32,159 nucleotides of DNA, taken from contig NZ_BMPI01000005.1 in assembly GCF_014647515.1 (NCBI RefSeq), positions 267,839 through 299,997 on the forward strand, given 5' to 3'. The notes below the pieces were generated by a model. That model did no database searches. It saw nothing but the letters and a program-made list of their open reading frames with translations, and was not told where the DNA came from. Shown in pieces: positions 1 to 7,006 of the stretch; the stretch's first letter is position 1; every line of letters begins with the position of its first letter. Position numbers and translations under genes: made by a program. This stretch comes from Dactylosporangium sucinum. Lineage in GTDB: Bacteria > Actinomycetota > Actinomycetes > Mycobacteriales > Micromonosporaceae.

Positions 1-20
1 AAAGGGGCGGCCGCGTCGCG

Positions 21-1121
21 TCAGGCCGGGGGTGGGGCGGTGCTCGCGCGGACGACCAGGGTGGCCGGCAGGCGCAGGTGGGCCGGGTCGGCCGGCGTGT
101 CCGTGCGGAACGACGCGATGGCCCGCGTCAGCGCGGCCGCCGCCGCGTGGCCCTTGGCCAGCACGTCCTGGCGGACCGTGGTCAGCGGTGGGCGGAGGCG
201 GGCCGCCAGCGGGCTGTCGTCGAAGCCGACCACCGAGACGTCCTCGGGCACGCGCAGGCCCAGGTCCTGCGCGGCCTGGACGACGCCGGAGGCCAGGGCG
301 TCGGAGAAGCAGAGGACGGCCGTCGGGCGCGGGCCGGTCGGGGGAGTGGCGCCGTCCTGCGACGGGTCCGGGACGGGTGGGGCGAGGAGCATGCGGCCGC
401 CGTCGTAGCCGTTCTCGGGGCGGCCGTGGGGGAGGCGGACGATCGTCGGCTCGATGCCGGCCGGGCGGAGGGCGTCGAGCCAGCCCGCGATGCGCTGGTT
501 GGCGACATACCCGTCGATCATGCTCTCCTCGTCGGCGATCCGGCCGTGGTCGCCGCGGACGCCCGAGGTCACGATGCCGAGGTGGCGGTGGCCCAGGTCG
601 ACCAGGTGCTGGGCGGCGGCTCGGGCGCCGGTGCGGTCGTCCACGTTGACGGCCGGGATCCCGTCGGCGGGGACCTGGTCGACGAAGACGACCGGGATCT
701 TGCGGCGGAGCAGCCAGTCGACGGCCGTCGACTCGGGATCGCAGGAATACACGAGCGCGCCGTCCATCGCCACGTCCCGCGCCGGGATGAGGTCGCCGCT
801 CGTCGTCGCCGTGAGCAGGGTCAGCCCCAGGCCGGTCGGGGTCAGCTCCTCCGCGATCGCGCCGAGGAAGGCGGTGGCGATCTCGTCGGTGAACGCGTCG
901 CGCAGCGACTCGGTGAGCAGCACGCCGACGGCGCCGGTGGTGCCCTTGGCGAGGGCGCGGGCGGCCGGGTCGGGCCCGACGTAGCCGAGCTCGTCCGCGA
1001 CCGCCAGGATCTTGTCCCGGAGCGTGGGGGAGAGCTGGTCGGGCCGCGAGAAGGCGTTGGAGACCGTCATCCGGCTGACGCCGACCTTGTCGGCGATCGT
1101 CTGCAAGGTCACCCTCGCCAC
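21..1121 (-). CDS. LacI-family transcriptional regulator
   Basis: This is a one-component repressor of the LacI/GalR family. The N-terminal helix-turn-helix (residues 4-25, TLQTIADKVGVSRMTVSNAF) is followed by a periplasmic-binding-protein-like sensor domain that ends with the typical VSVVGFDDSPLAARLRPPLTTV stretch. The length of about 366 aa is slightly long for the family because of an insert around the PPVPDPSQDGATPP loop. Two starts compete: an ATG at 1124 lies only 2 nt from the SD (AGAGGAGG, 1134-1127), whereas the GTG at 1121 has a 5-nt spacer, so I prefer the GTG. The effector and target genes are unknown; the gene downstream lies outside the window. A small inverted repeat just upstream could serve autoregulation. 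Confidence 0.9.
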   Translation of the reverse strand: MARVTLQTIADKVGVSRMTVSNAFSRPDQLSPTLRDKILAVADELGYVGPDPAARALAKGTTGAVGVLLTESLRDAFTDEIATAFLGAIAEELTPTGLGLTLLTATTSGDLIPARDVAMDGALVYSCDPESTAVDWLLRRKIPVVFVDQVPADGIPAVNVDDRTGARAAAQHLVDLGHRHLGIVTSGVRGDHGRIADEESMIDGYVANQRIAGWLDALRPAGIEPTIVRLPHGRPENGYDGGRMLLAPPVPDPSQDGATPPTGPRPTAVLCFSDALASGVVQAAQDLGLRVPEDVSVVGFDDSPLAARLRPPLTTVRQDVLAKGHAAAAALTRAIASFRTDTPADPAHLRLPATLVVRASTAPPPA

Positions 1122-1149
1122 CATCGCCTCCTCTGTCGCACGGGCCGTC

Positions 1150-1167
1150 CATTGCACCATAACAATG
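1150..1167. promoter_or_regulatory. Inverted repeat upstream of LacI gene
   Basis: CATTG (1150-1154) and CAATG (1163-1167) form an inverted repeat with an 8-nt spacer. The minus strand carries TATGGT within it, which could act as a -10. An overlapping near-direct repeat (ATTGCACC and AATGCACC, 13 bp apart) is also present. The position 26-46 nt upstream of the regulator start suits an autoregulatory operator, but the arms are short. Confidence 0.35.
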
Positions 1168-1169
1168 CA

Positions 1170-1194
1170 CCCCGGACCGCGGTTCGATCCGGGG
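1170..1194 (-). terminator. Hairpin after the 76-aa gene
   Basis: CCCCGGA (1170-1176) pairs with TCCGGGG (1188-1194) around an 11-nt loop, 17 nt beyond the stop codon of the 76-aa gene read on the minus strand. There is no U-tract, which is common for actinobacterial terminators. It may separate this small gene from the LacI gene that follows. Confidence 0.4.
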
Positions 1195-1210
1195 TCCGGG
1201 GCGCGTTGTC

Positions 1211-1441
1211 TCAGCGGGCGGGGCTGTACGTCCCCGCCGGTGCGATCGCCGACGCCGCGCGGCGCAGGCCCGACGCGATCGCCGAGCGGGTGCGGTGCGC
1301 GCGGGGCGAATGCTCCGGGTACGGCACCACGGGGGCGTGGGGAAGTGCGCTGCTGAACTCGAAGCCCTCCGGGCCGGCCCACGAGCCGGGGAACTCACGA
1401 GCCAGCGCCGACTGCGAGACGATCATCGCGAACGGGAACAT
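1211..1441 (-). CDS. Small hypothetical protein, 76 aa
   Basis: I cannot assign a function. The start is supported by GGAGG at 1451-1447 with a 5-nt spacer before the ATG. The protein begins MFPFAMIVSQSALAREF, has a proline-rich middle, and ends with a basic, probably amphipathic helix (RTRSAIASGLRRAASAIAP) followed by AGTYSPAR. It has no signal peptide or clear membrane segment; the first ten residues are hydrophobic but too short to span a membrane. Two full palindromes and one half palindrome lie directly upstream, so the gene is probably controlled by a dimeric repressor, most likely of the TetR type, encoded elsewhere. The layout resembles small conserved actinobacterial proteins, but that is memory-based inference. 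Confidence 0.65.
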   Translation of the reverse strand: MFPFAMIVSQSALAREFPGSWAGPEGFEFSSALPHAPVVPYPEHSPRAHRTRSAIASGLRRAASAIAPAGTYSPAR

Positions 1442-1464
1442 CACGGCCTCCGAAGCCTCACGAC

Positions 1465-1521
1465 GCTGTACCGGTACAGCGTGCCTGTACCGGTACAGTA
1501 GGACACGCGCGCTGTACCGGT
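1465..1521 (-). promoter_or_regulatory. Tandem palindromic operators CTGTACCGGTACAG
   Basis: A perfect 14-bp palindrome CTGTACCGGTACAG occurs at 1466-1479 (16 bp if the flanking G and C are counted) and again at 1485-1498. A partial copy, CTGTACCGGT, lies at 1512-1521. The centres are 19 bp and 27 bp apart. The array begins 25 bp upstream of the 76-aa gene start, which is where its promoter must lie. Palindromes of this size are typical of TetR-family operators; no such regulator is adjacent. Confidence 0.75.
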
Positions 1522-1542
1522 CAAGAGGTTTCTGGAAACCCG

Positions 1543-2151
1543 TCAGCGACGGGGGCGGAGCGAGCGCGGAGCCGGCCGCCGCGCGGGTGCCGGGCGGTGG
1601 CGGAAGAACGCCCACACGACCAGCGCCGTCACGACGAGCACGCCCGCGAGGTACCACACCCAGGCCAGCGACCGCGTCGGCGGCGCCGGCGGCGGGGCGG
1701 CCGCTGGGGGCGGCGCGCACGTGGTCTGGTCCGGCGCCGCCGACGCGCCCTCGGCGGCCACCCGCACGATGCCCTGGCACCGGCCGATGGCCGGCGTCCC
1801 CATCTCGGCGACGACGGTCCACTCACCGGGGGCCAGCGTCCCGGGGTACGTGAGCGCATCCCCCTTCCGCTGCAGGCCGGCCGGGCCGACCCGCCCGCCC
1901 GACGACGACGTGGCCAGCATCGTCATGCCGACCGCCTCGGTGACCGGGTGGCCGTCCTGCCACGTTGCCGTGACCCACACCGAACCGTGCCCGTCGCCGT
2001 GCAGCGTGAGGATCACGCCGTCGTGCGCCTCGGCGTGGTCCGCGCACCCGAACACCGCGGCCGAGGTCGCGGCGACGATCGCCACGAACCAGGCCGCGGC
2101 CCGGCGTCGCCAGGACGCCGGGCCGCTACCCATCACCAAGAGCCGGCTCAC
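1543..2151 (-). CDS. Secreted membrane-anchored protein, CopC/YtkA-like ectodomain (tentative)
   Basis: This is a 202-aa envelope protein of unknown role. The N-terminus has a basic stretch and hydrophobic segment (AAAWFVAIVAATSAAVFGC) that works as a signal peptide or, less typically, a lipoprotein signal (VFGC has an unusual -2 residue). A beta-rich extracytoplasmic domain follows (HDGVILTLHGDGHGSVWV...). After a Pro/Ala linker comes a C-terminal membrane helix (VWYLAGVLVVTALVVWAFF) and an Arg/Pro-rich cytoplasmic tail. The GTG start overlaps the TGA of the metalloprotease gene (GTGA), so the two are translationally coupled; an ATG at 2133 is an alternative. The resemblance to CopC/YtkA domains is only by overall pattern. 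Confidence 0.7.
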   Translation of the reverse strand: MSRLLVMGSGPASWRRRAAAWFVAIVAATSAAVFGCADHAEAHDGVILTLHGDGHGSVWVTATWQDGHPVTEAVGMTMLATSSSGGRVGPAGLQRKGDALTYPGTLAPGEWTVVAEMGTPAIGRCQGIVRVAAEGASAAPDQTTCAPPPAAAPPPAPPTRSLAWVWYLAGVLVVTALVVWAFFRHRPAPARRPAPRSLRPRR

Positions 2152-4178
2152 GTGCGCTGCGGGATCCAGCTCTGGTACTTCGCGCCGCTCGGCTTCTGCA
2201 GGGCCAGCAGGCGGCTGCCGAAGTAGGAGGCGTTCGCCACGCCCACGACCAGCCCGCTCGGGGAGGTCAGCGCGACGCCGTACTCCGTCTGCGTCACCTT
2301 CCACTGCAGGGCGGTGGCGCAGTCACCCTGCACCAGCGTGGCCCCGGCGGCGTCCTTGTTGCCGCTGGTCGTCACGCAGGCGTTGGTGGCCTTCGAGCGG
2401 ACCAGGAAGGCGCCGTTCGCGGCGGGCTCCAGCTTCCACAGCTGGTTCGCCCCGTTGTGCCGCGGGTAGACGATGATCGGCGTGCCGGCCGCGCTGCGGG
2501 CGCCGAAGACGTCCGCCACCCCACCGGTCAGGCTGTTGCCGAACACCATCCACGACCCGGCGCCCGGGTTCGACGCCGCCGCGGTGTGCACCTTCACGGT
2601 GGTCGTCCACGGGGTCAGGGCGCCGTTCTGCGCGAGCGAAACGCCGATCTGGTAATCGGTGTCGGGGCGCATGCCGACGATCCGGACGTTCGTGGCGCCG
2701 ACCCGGCCGATCGAGCGGCCGTTGAGGACGATCGCGTAGCGGCTGCCGGTCGCGGCCGCGTCCCACGACAGGCGCACGGAGGTGGCGGTGACGTCACTGG
2801 TCCGCAGCTCCTTCAGGCCCGTCGGCGGCTTGGTGCCCGTCGGGGTCGGCGTGGCGGTCTTGGTCGGCGACGGCGGCGGGGCGGTCGTCTTCGACGGAGA
2901 CGGCGACGGCGAGCCGGTCGTGCGGGACGGCGTCGGCGCGGCCGTCGTCTTCGTCGGCGAGGGGCTCGGCGGCGGCGGGTTCGTGCCGCCGCTGCCCGCG
3001 ATCAGGAACTGGTTGTTGGCCACGTTCCAGTTGTTCGCGAGGTAGCTGCCCGGGCTCGGGTTGGTGTTGTAGTAGTCGTCGTGGTTGCAGTCGAGGCGGT
3101 TGTCCTTCGCCTTGTCGCTGCACTTCACCGACGTCTTCAGGCCGCCCGAGTCGTTGTAGCACATGATGTCGTACTCATCGAGGCAGTGCCCGGCCTTGCT
3201 GGAGTTCGGCGCGTTGTTGTTGACGGCGCCGAGGTTGTGCCCGAGCTCGTGGGCCGCGACGCTCGCCGTCCAGCAGCCGGAGTCGCTGCGGCCGTAGCCG
3301 GGGCCGCCGTTGCTCCGGTTGTTCGCGCCGGGCTGGGTGTCGCCGGCGAAGGTGCCGATCCCGCAGTACACCTTGGACTCACCGAAGATCATGTACTTCC
3401 GGTCGGTCCGGTTGTACCCCAGGGACTTCAGGCCGCTGATCGTCGCGTCGAAGGTGTTCAGGCCGCCGGCCGGCAGCTCGACCTCGCGGACGTCGACCTG
3501 GCAGTCCGGCGTGGTGACGAAGCGGACGTGCCGCTCGCCGCCGGTCTCCTGGGCGCTCGCGTTGTAGATCGTGTCGACGCCGGCCGACCAGGTGCGGAAC
3601 GAGGCCAGGTACTGGCTGAAGCGGCTCGCCGTGCTGGCGTCGCGCACGTACAGCACCTGCACCCGCTTGCCGGAGACGCCGTCGCCGTCGCAGGCGACGC
3701 CGCTCGCGCCGATCGTGAAGGAGGCGGTGCCGTCGGCGGCCGCCGCGTCCGGCACCACGGCGAACCCGCCGTCGGCACCCTCCGCGACGCCGGTGTCGGC
3801 GAGCACCGTCTGCTCCTGCGGGGCGGCCGCGGTGTCGGTGGACGGCACCGTCTGGGCGGGCCCGGCGTCGGCGACCGGCGCGATCTCGCCGCGGACGCTG
3901 AGGCCGGGCGGCGGGACGTCGGGGCCGTGGCTGCACTGGTCCTTCTCGGTGACCTCGTAGCCGCCGACGCAGGGCTGGCCCTTCTTCGCCGGCTTCAGGC
4001 CCTGGTAGATCAGGCCGAGCTCGGGGTTGTCGGCCGGCACGTGCGTGATGGCCGGCGGGCCGCTTTCCTTGAACAACGACTCGAAGGCGCCGGGGCCGGC
4101 GATGGCGACCCCCAGCGCGACGACGACCACCGCGCCGCTGACGAGGGCACGGCGGAGCAGACGGGATGGCGCTTGCAC
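2148..4178 (-). CDS. Secreted metzincin-type zinc metalloprotease with FN3 and ricin-type lectin domains
   Basis: This is an extracellular protease of 676 aa. An N-terminal export signal (RRALVSGAVVVVALGVAIAGPG) precedes the catalytic region. The zinc motif HELGHNLGAVNNN lies at residues 310-322 and a Met-turn-like DIMCYND follows near residue 337, so it reads as a metzincin. The third zinc ligand is not obvious; His in KAGHCLDE is a candidate. A Pro/Ser/Thr linker (about 395-450), a fibronectin type III-like domain (about 450-540) and a ricin B-type lectin domain (about 540-676, with repeated QLWK/QWKV patterns) follow, suggesting binding to a carbohydrate polymer. The GTG start has GGAGG at 4191-4187 with an 8-nt spacer. 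The substrate is unknown. Confidence 0.88.
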   Translation of the reverse strand: MQAPSRLLRRALVSGAVVVVALGVAIAGPGAFESLFKESGPPAITHVPADNPELGLIYQGLKPAKKGQPCVGGYEVTEKDQCSHGPDVPPPGLSVRGEIAPVADAGPAQTVPSTDTAAAPQEQTVLADTGVAEGADGGFAVVPDAAAADGTASFTIGASGVACDGDGVSGKRVQVLYVRDASTASRFSQYLASFRTWSAGVDTIYNASAQETGGERHVRFVTTPDCQVDVREVELPAGGLNTFDATISGLKSLGYNRTDRKYMIFGESKVYCGIGTFAGDTQPGANNRSNGGPGYGRSDSGCWTASVAAHELGHNLGAVNNNAPNSSKAGHCLDEYDIMCYNDSGGLKTSVKCSDKAKDNRLDCNHDDYYNTNPSPGSYLANNWNVANNQFLIAGSGGTNPPPPSPSPTKTTAAPTPSRTTGSPSPSPSKTTAPPPSPTKTATPTPTGTKPPTGLKELRTSDVTATSVRLSWDAAATGSRYAIVLNGRSIGRVGATNVRIVGMRPDTDYQIGVSLAQNGALTPWTTTVKVHTAAASNPGAGSWMVFGNSLTGGVADVFGARSAAGTPIIVYPRHNGANQLWKLEPAANGAFLVRSKATNACVTTSGNKDAAGATLVQGDCATALQWKVTQTEYGVALTSPSGLVVGVANASYFGSRLLALQKPSGAKYQSWIPQRT

Positions 4179-4203
4179 GCTCGGTTCCTCCGGAGGGAAA
4201 GGG

Positions 4204-4253
4204 GCGCGCGGCGGGGGTCGGCACAGGGCAGAGGTGCCGCCCCCGCCGCGCGC
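4204..4253 (-). promoter_or_regulatory. Long hairpin in the 5' leader of the protease gene
   Basis: A 14-bp arm (4204-4217) pairs perfectly with 4240-4253. After a single bulged T, 4219-4224 (CGGCAC) pairs with 4234-4239 (GTGCCG), leaving a 9-nt loop. In the minus-strand transcript this very stable stem ends 26 nt before the GTG start and about 12 nt before the SD. It could protect the mRNA, attenuate transcription or limit ribosome access. No known riboswitch fold is recognised. Confidence 0.6.
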
Positions 4254-4308
4254 GGGACGACCGGCCATCGAGGGTGGCAAGGCGGTTGAGTGCCGGTCCG
4301 TCCACGTG

Positions 4309-4349
4309 GGAACGGACTTGAACATAGCGATGCGTCGAGGTCCGTTCCA
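4309..4349 (-). promoter_or_regulatory. Candidate promoter and operator of the protease unit
   Basis: On the minus strand TGGAAC (4349-4344) and TATGTT (4326-4321) are separated by 17 nt and could be -35 and -10 boxes. An inverted repeat GGAACGGAC (4309-4317) and GTCCGTTCC (4340-4348) brackets the -10 with a 22-nt spacer. One arm overlaps the -35 and the other the expected start site, a layout suited to repression or looping. It implies a leader of about 135 nt. Confidence 0.45.
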
Positions 4350-4379
4350 GCCCGAACGACCCAATTAAGGAGGTTCTAA

Positions 4380-4535
4380 GTGAAACAAAGAGGTCAGATG
4401 AGGTTCCCTTTTCAAAGGACCTCGGCCAATGTTTCCGACACCGGGCCGCACCCGTTGATCAGCTCCTCCGTGGTGACCTTGACGGCCTCGGTGGTTCCAG
4501 GGAATTCCGGTGTATCGAGGAACTGCGAGCCCTAG
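4380..4535 (+). CDS. Small ORF, 51 aa, with consensus Shine-Dalgarno sequence
   Basis: AAGGAGGT (4367-4374), a perfect anti-16S match, stands 5 nt before a GTG that opens 51 codons ending at a TAG. The product starts MKQRGQMRFPFQRTSANV and ends VVPGNSGVSRNCEP, with a Ser/Thr/Val-rich second half and a single Cys near the C-terminus. Its first dozen codons are less GC-rich than neighbouring genes. The stop is 9 nt before the phosphotransferase GTG, which has no good SD of its own, so it may be a leader peptide that couples translation. It overlaps an antisense frame with better codon bias, which weakens the case. Function unknown. Confidence 0.45.
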   Translation: MKQRGQMRFPFQRTSANVSDTGPHPLISSSVVTLTASVVPGNSGVSRNCEP

Positions 4536-4541
4536 ATTCAT
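4412..4541 (-). pseudogene. Possible frameshifted small peptide gene or gene remnant
   Basis: The minus-strand frame from 4531 to the TGA at 4414-4412 encodes a protein-like sequence containing TTEAVKVTTEELINGCGPVS and ending ETLAEVL, with 24 of 27 third positions G or C in its last part. It has no start codon of its own. An ATG at 4541 lies in another frame (MNLGLAVP...). Removing one G from the GGG at 4532-4530 would join them into a 42-aa peptide beginning MNLGSQFLDTPEF. It could be a frameshifted small gene, a sequencing error, or the decayed 3' end of a lost gene. Confidence 0.35.
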
Positions 4542-4544
4542 GGA

Positions 4545-5492
4545 GTGACCGCGGACGACGACGTGCCCTCTGACCTTTCGCATCTCGGCACGCCGATCGG
4601 GCCGATGATCCGCGTCCACGGCGGGTTCGCCAACCGGATGTACCGGCTCGACACCGACCGGGGGTCGTTCGCGGTGAAGGAGTTGAACCCCGTCGACGGC
4701 CGCTGGACCTGCCACGTCGAGGACGTGTTCAGGTTCGAGCGGGCGGCCTTCGCTGCCGGCGTTCCGATGCCGGAGCCGATCTCGGCCAGCGACCACACGC
4801 TCGTCCACCGGTGGGTCGAGGGAGAGAAGGTGCCCGAGGCGCCGGTGCCGGCGGCGTTCGCGTTCGAGATCGGTGAGCTCCTCGCGCGCATCCACGCGCT
4901 CGACGTCGAGTGGACCCACGTGCCGATCGAGGACCCGACGGCACGGGACTGGCCCGAGCTCGCCGAGCGGGCGGCGGCGACCGGTCAGCCGTGGGCCGAC
5001 GAGCTCGCCTCCCACGTCGGGACGTTCCTCGCGATTGCCCACTTCGTCGACGCCTGCGAACGGCCAGGCCCCGTGGTGCTGACCCACCGGGACATCCAGC
5101 CGTGGAACCTGCTCGCTCGAGAGGGCCGGCCGGTGGTGCTCGACTGGGAGCTCTCGGGAATGCTCGACCTGGCCGGTGAGCTCGGCTCGACCGCGCTGAG
5201 CCTCGCGAAGGGACCTGGCTTCGACAACATCGAGCCCGCCATCTTCCGCTCGGTCCTCGACGGCTACGTCGCAGGGGGCGGGGCGCTGCCGCCGCCGGGT
5301 CCGAGCTGGTTCGTGTTCATGATCGGCGGCTGGCTGGGGTTCACGAGGTGGAACATCCTCCGCTGCCTCGCCGGTGTCGAGGCGAGCACCGGCCCTGACC
5401 TCGCGCTGTCGCACGAGTCCGCGCGCAACGGCGTGCGCGGCCTCCCCGACATGTTCGGCCGGCTTCCGGAGCTCGAGGCGCTGCTCCTGTGA
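4545..5492 (+). CDS. APH-family phosphotransferase
   Basis: This 315-aa protein has the protein-kinase-like fold of the aminoglycoside phosphotransferase/choline kinase family (APH). The catalytic loop HRDIQPWN is at residues 181-188, with D183 as the expected catalytic base. The magnesium-binding DFG equivalent is LDWE, with D200. The ATP lysine is probably in FAVKEL, near residue 45. The family phosphorylates small hydroxyl compounds (aminoglycosides, choline, homoserine, sugars); the substrate cannot be told from sequence. The GTG start at 4545 lacks a clear SD and follows the small ORF by 9 nt. A hairpin terminates the gene. Resistance is possible but not shown. Confidence 0.85.
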   Translation: MTADDDVPSDLSHLGTPIGPMIRVHGGFANRMYRLDTDRGSFAVKELNPVDGRWTCHVEDVFRFERAAFAAGVPMPEPISASDHTLVHRWVEGEKVPEAPVPAAFAFEIGELLARIHALDVEWTHVPIEDPTARDWPELAERAAATGQPWADELASHVGTFLAIAHFVDACERPGPVVLTHRDIQPWNLLAREGRPVVLDWELSGMLDLAGELGSTALSLAKGPGFDNIEPAIFRSVLDGYVAGGGALPPPGPSWFVFMIGGWLGFTRWNILRCLAGVEASTGPDLALSHESARNGVRGLPDMFGRLPELEALLL

Positions 5493-5494
5493 CC

Positions 5495-5524
5495 ATGGTT
5501 CCGAAGTTCAGGCTTCGGAACCAT
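5495..5524. terminator. Bidirectional hairpin between convergent genes
   Basis: ATGGTTCCGAAG (5495-5506) and CTTCGGAACCAT (5513-5524) form a perfect 12-bp stem with a 6-nt loop. It starts 3 nt after the phosphotransferase stop and lies 34 nt from the histidine kinase stop on the other strand, so it can end transcripts from both sides. There is no long T-tract. Confidence 0.85.
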
Positions 5525-5557
5525 CGAGACTTGCCTCAGCGCTGTGCGGCGTCGTGA

Positions 5558-7006
5558 TCAGGAGGGTTTGCGGCGCCAGCGGGAGCGGCCCTCACCCGGT
5601 TCGCGAGAGAGCCGGCCGACCAGGCCGAAGCGCGAGGTGGTCGGCTGCTCCTCGGGCGCCGGGTCGGCGTCGGCCATGACGATCACGACGCTCGCGCCGC
5701 CGAGGGTGGCCGACGTGCCGATGTTGACCGTGCCGTTGCCCTCGATCGCGACCCGCCGGACGATGTCCAGGCCCAGGCCGGTCGAGCCCTGGTCGCTCTC
5801 GCCGCGCTGCAGCGCCCGCTCGGGGTCGGGGATGCCGGGCCCGCCGTCCTCGACCCGCAGCACGATGTAGCCGTCGTCGCGCCGGGTGACCGTCACCTCG
5901 AACGGGACGCCCTGCGGCGTGTACCGGATGACGTTGCCGATGAGCGCGTCGAGCGCCGCGGCCAGTTCGCTCTTCTGGACCGTGACGGGCGCCGGCTCGT
6001 CGACGCCGACGGCCTTGCAGTCGCGCTCCTGGTCGCCGGCGACCGCGGACCAGAACATCATCCGGTCGCGCACCACCTCGGCGACGTCGCAGCCCTCGCC
6101 GGACGTGGTCGGCGCGGCGCCGTCGCCCCGCTCGCTGCGGTCCGGCGCGGGGGAGTGGGCGTCGATCGGCTCCCGCATGGCCCGGATGAGCTTGTCGATC
6201 TCGACCTCGAGCGCCGCGATCGCGTCGCGGATGCGCTCGGCGTCCTGGCTGTCGTCGAGGGTCTCGGCGTCCAGCCGCAGCGCGGTGAGCGGGGTGCGCA
6301 GCCGGTGCGACAGGTCCGCGACCAGCTCCCGCTCGTTCGACAGCAGCGCCATGATCCGGTCGGCCATGACGTTGAGCGCGAAGCTCGCCTCGGCCAGCTC
6401 GCGCGGGCCCTGCGGGATCGTGCGCACGTCGAGGTAGCCCTCGCTGAGCGCCGAGGCCGCGCCGGCCAGCTGCCGGGCCGACATGGTGATCTTCGCGGCC
6501 AGCCGGTCGGCGACCCACACGGAGGCGATGACCAGGCCGAGCGCGACGGCGCCGAGCGCCCACCAGGCCCCGGCCACGCCGCTGGACAGCTCGGTCTCGG
6601 GGATGAACACCTCGACCACGGCCGTGCGGCCGGAGCCCACGTCGACCGGCTCGAGATACGACAGGCCGTCGCGGACCTCGGCGATGACCGGCGCCGCCTG
6701 GTCGGCGGCCCGGGCCAGGTCGCCCGGGGCGGCGTGGCCGGTGCCGATCTCGGTGCCGTCGTCGGTGAGGTTGTGCACCGACACGCGGGTCACCGCGGGA
6801 CCGCCGGTGCTGGCGACGGCCCGCTCGATGGCGAGCGGGTCCGTGGTCACGGTGAGGACCGCGACGACCACGGCGGTCTGCCGCTCGGCGTCGGCGATGG
6901 CGCGCTCGCGGGCGAGCTGCTGGACGACGAGCCCGAGCGGGATGAGGAAGGCGAGGGCCACCATCGCGGTGACCGCGGCCGAGACGTAGGCGAGGGTGCG
7001 CCTCAG
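5558..7006 (-). CDS. Two-component sensor histidine kinase
   Basis: This 482-aa membrane kinase has a first membrane helix (about residues 8-30), an extracytoplasmic sensor of about 140 aa, a second helix (WWALGAVALGLVIASVWVADRL), a HAMP linker, a dimerisation domain with the phospho-acceptor His in DLSHRLRTP (H234), and a HATPase domain with the N box around N358 (ALIGNVIRY), G1 VEDGGPGIPD and G2 STGLGLDIV. The start is unusual: no ATG, GTG or TTG lies in frame near the end of the response regulator gene. The best choice is a CTG at 7006 whose last two bases begin the regulator's TGA (CTGA overlap). Alternatives are ATG 6964, inside the first helix, or ATG 7147, which needs a 145-bp overlap. 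The signal is unknown. Confidence 0.88.
   Translation of the reverse strand: MRRTLAYVSAAVTAMVALAFLIPLGLVVQQLARERAIADAERQTAVVVAVLTVTTDPLAIERAVASTGGPAVTRVSVHNLTDDGTEIGTGHAAPGDLARAADQAAPVIAEVRDGLSYLEPVDVGSGRTAVVEVFIPETELSSGVAGAWWALGAVALGLVIASVWVADRLAAKITMSARQLAGAASALSEGYLDVRTIPQGPRELAEASFALNVMADRIMALLSNERELVADLSHRLRTPLTALRLDAETLDDSQDAERIRDAIAALEVEIDKLIRAMREPIDAHSPAPDRSERGDGAAPTTSGEGCDVAEVVRDRMMFWSAVAGDQERDCKAVGVDEPAPVTVQKSELAAALDALIGNVIRYTPQGVPFEVTVTRRDDGYIVLRVEDGGPGIPDPERALQRGESDQGSTGLGLDIVRRVAIEGNGTVNIGTSATLGGASVVIVMADADPAPEEQPTTSRFGLVGRLSREPGEGRSRWRRKPS

Noticed and set aside
4365..5414. A 349-codon open frame antisense to the phosphotransferase gene
   Set aside because: The plus strand has the HRDIQPWN and LDWE kinase motifs; the antisense product is charged, repetitive and lacks domains. 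Only the region 4412-4541, in another frame, is kept as a possible remnant.
4545..5492. Naming the phosphotransferase an aminoglycoside resistance enzyme
   Set aside because: The APH fold includes choline, homoserine and sugar kinases, and nothing in the sequence or neighbours fixes the substrate.
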